A stretch of DNA of 64,000 nt. It comes from Triops longicaudatus. Its lineage: Eukaryota; Arthropoda; Branchiopoda; Notostraca; Triopsidae. The stretch is from the NCBI GenBank assembly GCA_022885665.1, contig JAGQDJ010000080.1, forward strand, positions 124,001 through 188,000, written 5' to 3'. The position numbers were made by a program, and so were the translations under genes. Below the pieces are notes generated by a model. That model saw only the letters and a program-made list of their open reading frames with translations. It searched no databases and had not been told where the DNA came from. Of the stretch, positions 50,655 through 60,754 are shown piece after piece (the stretch's first letter is position 1; the number at the start of each line of letters is the position of its first letter).

Positions 50655-51561
50655 GCTATTTTTCATACCTTTTCTAATAAACTCGCGTTGCATTTCGCCA
50701 GCGATGTCCTTAGTAAATTTTATTCATGGTCGTAAAAAAACTCATTCCTGCTTGACATCATATTGCACTTTTAATACATAAAAGCTTCTGCAGTCCGGTT
50801 TTGTACATTTCCATTTCTATGCCCCGGCAAAACTGCGTAAATTACATAACATAAAGTAAGCGTGATCTTTCTTTGGGTAATGCAGTTGAGTTGTACTCAG
50901 ATTGCATAAAAATGACTCTGATAACAAATCTTTGGATGATACACTACAAGAAAAAGTTTGAGAAGTACTAATCTATTTCCGTTATTTGCATTACAATTAT
51001 TTTTATGTCAAGCTCCTTGCTTTGGAAGAGAAAATGAATCGAATTATATTTCTGTCTTCGTTTTTAGCACGGAAGGTTTCTCTCTGCCTTATGCTTACCC
51101 TCCCTCCCATGCATGTTAAAATTGTGCGCGCTAATGGTACACTAAATACTGCTGTACGGCCGTCATTAATTTCTAGGCTAATAAAGCTATTTTCTTTTTT
51201 TCTCTGTCGTTTATGGTAGAACTGCATTCCTTCCTATAGTTGTTTGAACATATTTGAGATGTTTATACACTGTTTCAGAGCAAAGGATTTTCACTTAATT
51301 TTCATACTAATTTATCTTGAAAAAACTTAAAGGAAAACAGTGTCTAGACCTTTGAACACTACAGGTTACTTAATTGTTTGTTTGGCAGTCGCCAAGGCGG
51401 TCACCCCTCCAACCTGCGTTGAAGAAATGTCCAAGAGCCCTACTGATAGCGGAATCTCAAGTGCCTGACCGTTTACATGCTAATAAAGCAAAGTAACCTT
51501 CGCGGCCCGTAAAAGTGAAGTTGCACCAAAAGTGGTGACTAAATCGGACAGTTTCGAACAG

Positions 51562-53120
51562 TCTTGTGAGCGTTGGTGCATTCTTCTTCCTTAGCGGTTT
51601 GCTCGTGACTTGTAATACCCTGAAGCAATTGGAAAAGACCCAGAAGTTCAACTTACTGTCTTTTCATGTGCAACTTTTCAAACGTAAACATGTAAAACGT
51701 GAATCTTTTCACCTAAAACACGAAAAAATGTTTGAGCAATTAAGCTGTTCCGTAGTTTGACGCCGGCTTATGCAGTGATACTGGACTTTGTTTCAACCAT
51801 AGACATTCACCTGAGCAGCGGCCCTATATGGAATACAATATGTTCCAATCGCAAGAATGCAGAAAGACGTGGTGGAGCAATTTGTTATTTATAAGTAATT
51901 TCGTCGGACCAGGCTACTCAGCGGCTTTTGTAAGAATTACACTGGCAGTTTTACTAATTTTTTCATTCCTTATTTTTTTAATTCAAATTTTAGTATATGG
52001 GAGAGACCTGGTATTTAACTTGCGACTTCCAACATATTTTGATCTCAACACTGCTCATTTACCCAATATGACTTCGTCCCAAGCAAGGTTTAATAGTTTT
52101 AAGTTCTGTAATCAGTTAGTCAGCTATCGCTTGTATGGTGTAAACTGCTGTGGAGCGTCTTCCTCCGGCAATATTTACAACAAGGTGAGACTGTTTCGTT
52201 TGATTTTCAACGGATTTTAAGCATTATTTTATCTCCGAATAAATGGTGATTATCGGAGAGATTCTGGAGGATTTTCTTCGTTACAAAATTGATTACTACA
52301 TTAAAGTTTGGCCACGCCTTGCTCCGTACGGAGTTGGCATAGTAACCGGATGGGCCACACATACCTACAGAAATACCAAGTTTGAAATGAAGCCGTTAGT
52401 GGGTGATGCCATGCATGTTAAAAGCACTCAAATCAATTCCGATCTAGTTGACAGTATTTTTTGGATGGTTTACGAGTCTTTTTAACACCGCGACAATACT
52501 TTATGGTATGTACAGTTGCGCTGATCCACAGGAAGAGTCACTGTTTAGTCAGAGTACTTCTGTAACCTATTCGGGTTGCATAAACTGGATTGGGCCATGG
52601 CGCTTTCTTGGCTTACTTGGGCGTGCATAAACGGCTACGGAGGTGCGTACCCCTGTAATTAACAGCAAATTAATGTTATACAACTGTTTCTTTAGGTTTT
52701 ATCCACACATTGCCTTCCTTGAGGGGTTTTTGCCCCTAAGCCGTTTGACAGATTGCACGTACCTAATCCACCTTAATTGGATAATTTTCTTTTATGCGAG
52801 GAGTCGCACGCCCATGTACTACACCACTATTGACCGAGTAGTCCATAAGTTTTTTATAAATCACATTTTTTCCCTTGTTAATGAAGTGATCTGTTTGACT
52901 TCTACTTTCGTTACAGTTCTTTAACTACACGGGACACTTTACCATTTCACTGTTCCTAGCCTTCGTTGTTAGCGTATGTGTTGAGGCTCCGTTCTTGAGC
53001 CCGCAGAACTTGCTTTTTTTATTCTTTGAACGCACGTTCAAAGAATATTGGCTTGTTTGTCTAAATACGGAAATCTATTATTCTTGCCCACTAATTGTAC
53101 TTCGAAAGTCTAGTGCATAG
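51562..53120 (+). pseudogene. truncated tandem copy of the NRF-6-like acyltransferase gene
   Basis: Exon-like blocks match exons 6-12 of the gene at 46582-49973, in the same order and with introns in the same places (about 51562-51690, 51757-51930, 51996-52190, 52247-52395, 52450-52642, 52695-52830, 52917-53120). This points to a DNA-level tandem duplication rather than a retrocopy. Exons 1-5, which encode the signal peptide, NRF domain and first helix, are not recognisable. Disabling lesions: a one-base deletion near 51838-51845, an in-frame TGA at 52069-52071 where the parent has Trp, and a one-base deletion near 52572-52576. The last exon runs past the parent's end to a stop at 53120. A perfect 9-bp inverted repeat with a 2-bp centre lies at 53024-53043. 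Conserved peptides such as FFFLSGLLV and YMGETWYL remain readable. Confidence 0.85.
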
Positions 53121-54178
53121 TAATTAATATGACACGAACAACTAGTACTTTTTACAATTATGATACCAAAGTAAAGGAAAAAATCTCATACGGGATTTTT
53201 CTTTGCGTAAGTGTTAATCGTGTAAAACTCTAAATTTTTCAAGCTAGGAACCCACAGTAATTAAAAGAGACGTACTCAGGACTTTGGTTGGGGGGAGGGA
53301 TGGGGGTGTTCGTTGTCGTTTTCTGGGCACTTGAGGATTCTCCTGTCATTCGTTTACTTTCAACTTCATTTCACTTTCATTTATTTTACTTTTTTTATTT
53401 ATCCTTTTGCTCGGACACTTAAGGTTTCTTCTGTCTTCCCCGTCTTCCACTTAACGAAGAAATCAGATCTGAACAATTCAAGGAGAGTGAAAGTCAATGC
53501 AGATCGAACTCAAAACTAACCTTTAAAATTAAAAATCAATTAGTATCATACTTTTTATGGATTTAGTACAATAATATAAAAATCTCAACACATTCCACAT
53601 AAGGGTGAGTTGTCCTTGGCAAATTGAAAACCATTATCTTGGAAGTTTGATCGCGTGGTAAGCAGTTTCAGCGGAAAGGCGCATTCCAGCGTTCTTCCGT
53701 ATTACCCAGAGGTATATAGAAAGAGCACTTACGTTCCTTATGGAACTTTTATGTTCATTTTTAAAACCCTCAGGCTAGTCCCAAGAGACGAAAGGGTGGT
53801 CGAAAACAGCTTGATCGAGGCCTTTGTCCATGAAACCATACTAGGTTGTTCATGCCCATCTGAAGCGGTTTTGAGCTCATTTTCACAGCCAATCAGAGCA
53901 CAAGTTCCACGAGCACGGTCCTGAGTAAGACTTCCGGGATCCCTGACTAATGATTTGATATCAAATTATAAAGGAATAATTATCAATCATATGTCGAACT
54001 ACTGCACAACATTGGTGTCTCCAAGTTAGAGAACCTTTATTCTGGAATATTAGCATAAACTTTTCACAGATGTTCACGCGGACCAATGGTATCATACCCC
54101 CACATAATATACGACTTTTTCTTCAAAGAGACAGCTAAGGAAAAAATACAATAAATTACCTGGCATAATAATGTAAAT
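53121..54178. other. 1-kb intergenic spacer, convergent gene ends
   Basis: The spacer lies between the 3' end of the pseudogene (plus) and the 3' end of the P5B ATPase gene (minus). I see no gene, RNA or clear repeat. A G-run at about 53288-53308 resembles the transposon-associated G-runs elsewhere in the window. Confidence 0.5.
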
Positions 54179-54184
54179 TTTATT
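54179..54184 (-). other. AATAAA overlapping the ATPase stop codon
   Basis: On the minus strand the stop TGA (54186-54184) is followed immediately by ATAAA, so the hexamer AATAAA uses the last base of the stop codon. No further AATAAA was seen in the next 150 bp of the minus strand. If it is used, the 3' UTR would be only a few tens of bases. Confidence 0.45.
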
Positions 54185-57100
54185 CATTTTCTGCGACTAG
54201 TCTGTGACCTGTAAAGCCGCGGATGATAAGGCCAATAGCTAGAATCTGAGGGAAGGGATTTATAAATGGCAGGACTGAGAATGACCTCATTCATAAAGGG
54301 CGGCGGTTTGACTTTCATGCTCTCTACCACGAGTTGATACTTGGCGACTTGTGACGCTTCTTCGAAGCCCAGTAAATTGCGCAATTTTCTCAGCAAAATC
54401 GACGCGCCGTTCGACGGAGACGTAGGCCTGGCCGACACTCGCATATCACGACTAACGCAAGGTACGGGTGAAAGAAGCGCCTCGTTGTTGCGTAAATGTT
54501 CTTGCAAATGACGCATAACCGGGGGCGGGCATTTGGTTTGTTTCGCGCTCGAGATGACATTAGGCGATCGAAAGTGTCCTTCAGACTTATGGGTCGCTGC
54601 CCAATCCCGGTTTTTAATGGATGGTCTGAAATAATGGAGCAAATTCTTGGCTGCTTGACGCAAAATTCCCTGCGCAAAAAACCGTTCAATGGCCAAGCTG
54701 ACCATGCCACAGACAAAGGCTAAAGTAAGCAAGGCAAAGCGGAGTTCAAAATTGGGAGGCACTTCGAACCCCAACCATGCCACCAACACGGCATGGGGGA
54801 AAATCATCAAATAAGCCGACAAAACCACCAGTGCTGCCCAAATGAGCACAAAGGCAGCATTAGTGTACCATCTTTGTCGGAAAGGTGGTCCTTTGGAGAA
54901 CGTAATAGCCAACGTGAGGTACTGAAACACCGACACGGACCATACGGCGTAATTTACCAACGCGGCGGAATGCACCGATTCGCTTGGATTGAGGTCGCCG
55001 GTGGTGACGGACGAATTAGAGGGCCAGAGCCAGGATTGATCCTGAGCGAACGAATAGGCCAAATACTGGCCACAGATGACGGAAATCATCTGCAGCGTGA
55101 CAGAAATTACCGCATCCACCAAAAGCAACGATTGCAAACACGGTGCACGCGCCAAGGTCCCTTCGTAAGCGCGAGTACGAACAAAGGCAAAGACGATAAA
55201 GGTGACAATGACTAAATCAATGTACAAAAATTGCCAGTCGGACAGATTCGTCTCCAGTTCATAGAGCATCATCACGGTCGTAAACTGAGTCAAACTGTAC
55301 GCGGTCATGAATTTAAAGAGACCTAAAGAGGATGCCAAAGCCGCTCGCCCTTCACGCAGCAAACGAACCACGGAATCTAATCGCCGACTGCGGACAGTGA
55401 ACGAAGTGATCTGCACGTCCAAGTTAGCTATTGTCATACCGACGTGGGCAGCTTTCAAGGCTCGCATATCGCTATTGGCATTGCCACACATACCAACCAC
55501 GTAGCCTAAACAAACAAAAGACTAGACTTAAACAAATTCAATCTTCTACCCTCCAAAATAGTACACGAGACAGAGAAACTGACAACAAACACATTAGTAA
55601 ATAAACATAACATAAAATAAATAAAATCCGCTAGAAAATTACCCAAGTTTTGCAGTTCGCCCACTAATTCCTTTTTCTGCTGCGGCCTCATGCGGGCGAA
55701 AATCAACCCACGCATGGCAACTTGGAGCAAAATTTGACGGAAATGTCTTTGGAGAATATGCCATGTGCTACCTGTCACCAAAAGGTATGGCTGCACTTTC
55801 GACGTAGCAGAGGGTTGGTTAGAGGACGCAAAAATATCGCCGGACGATTCATCAAGAGAAATTGGGCGTGTCTCGCTGCGTACAGATATTTCGTCTGTTC
55901 GAGTGTCCATGTTCTTAAAATATAAACAAGGCTGCCCATCGGGAGGAGCTTCGGCTTCAACTAGAGTCAAAGGCTGCCCACGTTTGATAATTCCGCATTG
56001 TTTAGCGACGTGCAAGGCGGTCCACATGTCGTCACCTATAATCAAACCCAGCAGTATAGAGAGTTTGTTAGAAATATAACTCACGCTTCGTTGACAATCG
56101 CAAAAAAATTAACAATAGTATATACGAACAAGAAATAGAAATACTCTTAGCGTTTCCACCCTCTACATGGACAACATTGTCACAAATAAAAATGAACATA
56201 AAAATCTACAACAAGAAATAAAAAATCAACGAAAATATATTTTAAGACAATTCTAGTATTAGTTATTCATGGTATTTACGAATTATTATTCACCTGTTGC
56301 AAGGACTACACGGACTTGGGCTGCTTTCAAAGTTTGCATTACCGGCAGTGCCGACTTCTTGATCCTATTCTTCAATATGAGCAAACCCAAAGGTTGGAGA
56401 CCCTTGCTTTCCCAAACGTTACGCCCGCAGGAGGCATATTTGTCCACCTGGCTCGACGTGATCTCAATAGTAGTCCCCGCGAGTAGTAGCACACGATATC
56501 CCATCCGTGCGTAATGCTCCGCCTCTTCTTGCCACACCTTGGCTGATTCAGCTTCACTAAACTTGGTGACGGGTAGCACAGTTTCGCAAGATCCTTTGCA
56601 AAAGAACTTCAGCTTCAAGGTCGCATTCGTTTGAACAGATTCACTTCCCTACGCATCAACTTTACAATTTAGATTTTTATTACAAGCTTATCGAACTAAA
56701 TACTTGGCTGAAAACTAATACTCCAGTTCTTTGCAACGCAGCAGAAAAAGGGTACCGGCGAACGACTCGATGATAGGTATCCGCAGGACTGGAGGTAGGG
56801 CAGACCGATATCTGACCACTATTCCGGAAATGCGTCATCTTCCAGCCTGTTGCCTCGAAAACCAGCATATCCAGCGGATCTCCGGACACTTTTCCACCCG
56901 GGAGTACCATCAAATCATTGCACGTAGCCATACCCAAAAGTAATTCGGTGTGTTGTCGCCAGTCCGTGGAAAAGTTATCCGTTTCCATGTATGCAGCTGT
57001 GTAAAAATCCAACTCCGTCTCTGTCAGTGTTCCCGTCTTCCCAAGTAAATAAGTAAACAATATAGTTATTACATAAATGGACAAACTAAATTTAACTATG

Positions 57101-59191
57101 AAAATCAAGGTCAAGGTAAATAAAATTGAGAATTATATTACCCACGGCACACAGATTGGGAACCACAAATAAACTAAAGAAAAATAGGACTAAATTCGAC
57201 GAAGACTAATAATGGCCCACCTTGTCGAATACGACGCAATCCACCGCTCCCGCCAGATTAATCGCTTGTGGATCCGAACAGGTAATACCATATTTCTTTA
57301 AGCGCTTAACTGCATGAAAAACGCCCAAAGAAATGACAGCTGGCAAAGCAGGCGGTACACAGATCGTCACCAGATCCAACGCTTTCAAAGCCAACGATCC
57401 TAAACCTTCTCCTTCTAGCGCCTGAAATTCCAGCCGTTAAAAAGTAATGCGTCACTTCTTTTTGAGATTTCATGAAGCTTCGTACACATACATGCTTAAT
57501 AATCGTGTAAACAATGGCCAAGAACGACATAAATGCCAGCAGCCACACGACAATCATGGCATCTTTGTCCAAATAAGACTTGACAGGCTTGGGAAAGAGC
57601 ACTGCCGCCGCAACTCGGCCTTCCAATGTCATGTATCCGGTACGTAAAACGATTGCTACGGTCTAGATGGAAATTCAAAAGCAGTTTTTTTTTTTTTAAT
57701 TTGGTCGCTTTCCCTTTTATAAATCAATATTCAATATTACTCTATCTTGGACCTTGGTGACAATGGATCCTCCTAGCAAAACATTCGAAGCGTGTTCTTT
57801 AGCATCAAAGAGCACATCGCACCGGTTCGGCAATGCCATCTTGTAAACGGACACGGGATTTTCGCAACCTAACAACGTAAACAAATAATGAATTTGAAAA
57901 ATAATAAAACCGTAGAAAATAGTTGTACTACCAGCCATAAGTTGTTCTTGTACAACGCACGAACCGTTTAAGATCGCAAAGTCGCACGGCACGTGTCCTT
58001 CTTTTACAAAAACTATATCGCCCGGTACGAGATACTTTGAGCTAATGTCCTTCTCGACTCCACTGGACGTACGCATACCGACTACTGATTCCGTTTCCCA
58101 TTTCTTCTTGAACTGTTTACGATTCTACAGATAAATACACTATTTAATACTTTTTGTATTAATGGCAAGCGAAATTTCGCTTACTGCTCGAGTTTGCCAC
58201 GCTGACGCCAGCATATTGAACGCAGTCATCACAAATACAATTACACTGTAGTAAACGTAACCTTCGACCGTCCAAAGTACCAGCGCAAAGAGCTGAAACC
58301 AGGCAAAAGGTTCAAGTAATTCGGACAGGAATTGTTGGCCAAAACTTGGCAACTCCACTTGAATTATATTGTCGCCGTACAACTGCTGCCTAAACGTAAA
58401 GCAGTAAATGACGGGAGTAGTTATAAAAAAAAAAGATAATTTTTGAGGTTACGCACCGAAACTTGCGCTCTTCCGATGTTAGTATTTTCTGCTGGTGCAA
58501 AAACGCACAGTAGGCGCCCTCTTCCAAACCCTTCAGTTTCTGGAACGAATGTGAAGTCGTAATCCACACATAGCGGGCGCCATTACACGAAAAGATGCAC
58601 CATTCCCGATTTTCGCCTGAATAAAATCGTTGCACGTCCGCAATAAAGTATTCCGTATGATTTTGCCGAAAACGTTGCTATGGGAGAGAATCAACTGATT
58701 TACGGCGTACATGGAGACTTTTGAATATCTACGTACAGAAAGTAAAATCTTAGTAGCCACGTCGGGTGTACAAGGTGAATGAGTAAGACGCAGATACAGT
58801 ATTGGGTTCCAATAAAAAAACAAGCGAGCAGTTCCCAGTGTGACAATGGTAAAAATCCAAGCTAAAATATGCCTTACGAGGTCACTCCTGTAACCGTGTA
58901 GTTCCTAGAAAGTTGAATATGATGAAATAGTCGTGTCAAGCTTCATTTTGTCCATAATTACCATCTGATCCTCTTCACCAACGTTGACGTAATCCATGCC
59001 TGGTTTGAGCTCGCCTTCATCAGTATCCAAGAGGATTTCTACAGGAATTTTTTTTTCTTTTATGTTTTGAAATACTACACAAACACCGTTGATCATAAAT
59101 TAAACTCACCATAATTGGTTGATAAGCTGTGTCGTGCAAGCCAACGCCTTAAGGGCGCCGTAAGACAAAGGAAAACGCGTTTCAAGCACAT
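54184..59191 (-). CDS. ATP13A: P5B-type ATPase (ATP13A family) with altered catalytic motifs
   Basis: P5B ATPases are endo-lysosomal transporters; human ATP13A2 exports polyamines. Exons, 5' to 3' on the minus strand: 59191-59110, 59038-58962, 58904-58737, 58677-58457, 58389-58185, 58124-57932, 57868-57741, 57662-57492, 57421-57221, 57036-56704, 56648-56294, 56035-55643, 55505-54184. All phases agree: 1282 aa, normal for the family. Seen in order: N-terminal hydrophobic region with ELHGYRSDL; actuator domain PGD at exon 6; the P5-type M4 motif PPALP (438-442); phosphorylation motif DKTGTLTE with D481, split by an intron; nucleotide-binding KGSCE (611-615); TGDD (711-714); FARMRPQQK; and six C-terminal helices. 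The actuator loop that is normally LTGES reads MAGCE (314-318). The normal CGDGAND reads CGNANSD (849-855), so the Mg-coordinating Asp is Asn. The frame is open throughout, so this looks like an expressed but catalytically modified paralogue. Start ATG at 59191: the deduced N-terminal 27 codons are less certain. Confidence 0.92.
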
Positions 59192-59537
59192 TATTATTTT
59201 TTTTTTAAAAAAAAGAAGTACCAAAGGCAAATACTGAAGTTTAAAAAGATCTAACCGTCTTCGCACGTGTCCACTCAGCTATGTATTTGACAACTTCACT
59301 GAGTTTTGCCTTTTTTTTCCTTTTCGACTCCTTGCGCAACGCTTTTCTACCTTCTATCCTGTACAAGCTAGTGTGCGTTGTCACTGATACTACGTTCTGT
59401 TCTAGTTTACTTTGTTTGCTCTTTCTTCTTGTATGTGTGCTTGCAGCTGCGCTATTATGTGAACTATCGTGTTCGTACTGCTTTGGGGTTATGTGCTTGT
59501 AAACGTATTTATAGCAAAAAGTAGAGTTGTATGAAGA

Positions 59538-60554
59538 TCAACAATGGAAAACCACGCCTTGTTTTCCAATACATAGTCTATGTTCTCCCAAATCCCAGTA
59601 GGCCGTCATATGGAACGCCATGTTGCTCAGTACTACTACGTACTCGGACAACGCAAACCAAGTGTACACTAAATAAAGTTTTCCAATTACAGAAATTTGG
59701 TTTTAAGAATTTTAGTTTGGTGGGCCATACTTCCGGGTTCACAAAAACTGTTATGTCGCGAGAAGGTGTACATGGCGCACGCAATAGCAAAAATATTTAA
59801 GAGAAAACATCTCTTTTTCCACAGCAGTGACAGTTCGTCGACTGAGGTCATGGTAACGTTCCTTGCTCTTGCGACAAGGATGATGACTAGGAGCATATGC
59901 AGCTCGGAGAACACGATGAACGCAATAAATGAATACTTATGCCCTTCTATAACAAAGGCAATAAATACATTTAGAAATAAACAGTAATTTAAAATCAGAG
60001 GGAACATAAAAGTGCAAGGAATATGTCTAATGCAGAGACGCACTTTACCGTAGTTTTCTGAAGAAGATATAAAGCTCAGTGCGCAAAGGGCCAGGTTTTC
60101 GATCGTGTAGAACAACCATGCGATAGAAGCCCACCGTTGGACGCGTCGACTGAGTACTTTTCGCCAATACTGTCGATACAGGCTACCGACAGCCATGCGA
60201 GGTACGATGTGTAATGCAATGCCAATCTTCCAGATGGTTTGTTGAGGTTCATAACTACCAATAGCAGCAGAGATGGATGGTAAGTAGTTGGGCACCTTGA
60301 AGGAGGACAAGTATAATCAGTCCGTTTCAGTTTTTGATTCATAGAAAGGGCTTGTTATCTAATAAGCTTACTCGACAATGAGTGGCAGTGGAACGCTCGA
60401 AATCGTAGACCAATGACCAGATAACGCAGATGAGAAAACTTGATAATGGCAGAATAACTGTGACAACAGCAACTTTTGGGAACGGCAGCATAAAAAGCTG
60501 TCTTTCGGCAGTAACCCCATTATTACTCGACAGTCCCTTGTATAGAGGCAACAT
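59538..60554 (-). CDS. PGAP2: post-GPI attachment to proteins factor 2 (PGAP2/FRAG1 family)
   Basis: PGAP2 is a Golgi/ER membrane protein required for fatty-acid remodelling of GPI anchors. Exons on the minus strand: 60554-60372, 60295-60049, 59946-59731, 59668-59538. Phases agree and give 258 aa, matching the usual ~250. The family motif THCRVPNYLPSISAAIG spans the first splice junction (~59-75). IGIALHIVPR, the ENLAL helix, SSSENY, FRHNSFCEPG-type and SNMAFHMTAYWD segments follow in the expected order, with about six TM helices. The intron 60048-59947 lies inside an otherwise open frame, and removing it restores the normal SSSE-to-HMLL spacing. The C-terminal 18 residues after the YWD motif are short and family-variable. 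The P5B ATPase gene follows about 350 bp downstream on the same strand. Confidence 0.94.
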
Positions 60555-60641
60555 TTTTCAAAGAAAGCTGTGTACTAAGGGGATAAATTTATTATGCTTG
60601 TTGTGTTTATCGTTTCATAACAACCGGTCTCGTTCCTACAG

Positions 60642-60754
60642 CCTGACTAACCGCCACTCTATTCCTCTAGCCAGCAAAGCGGCAGATAGTGGCAACGCTT
60701 TCAAGACTGTCACAGGGGGCATTGCTGGTTTCTTCAATCACTTCGGAATTTACA
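60642..60754 (+). other. isolated exon-like segment, unknown gene
   Basis: Two pyrimidine-rich acceptors (ending at 60641 and 60670) and a donor GTAAGC at 60755 bound an open frame reading ...ASKAADSGNAFKTVTGGI... and then AGFFNHFGIY. It lies just upstream of PGAP2 on the opposite strand. I do not recognise the peptide and found no partner exons. It may be part of a divergent gene or a chance match. Confidence 0.2.

Larger units (their letters stand above)
49974..51561. other. 1.6-kb spacer between NRF-6-like gene and its pseudogene
   Basis: It holds the 3' UTR with a polyadenylation hexamer, a C-run/A-run (50107-50150), a solo hAT-like end (50261) and one complete hAT-like MITE (50487-50654). 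A short stretch near 51385-51440 vaguely resembles the end of the NRF domain (PPTCVEEM), but it is too diverged to claim as an exon. Nothing else is recognisable. Confidence 0.5.

Noticed and set aside
54793..55215. 140-codon plus-strand open frame
   Set aside because: It lies antisense to the membrane-spanning last exon of the P5B ATPase, whose family match is unambiguous.
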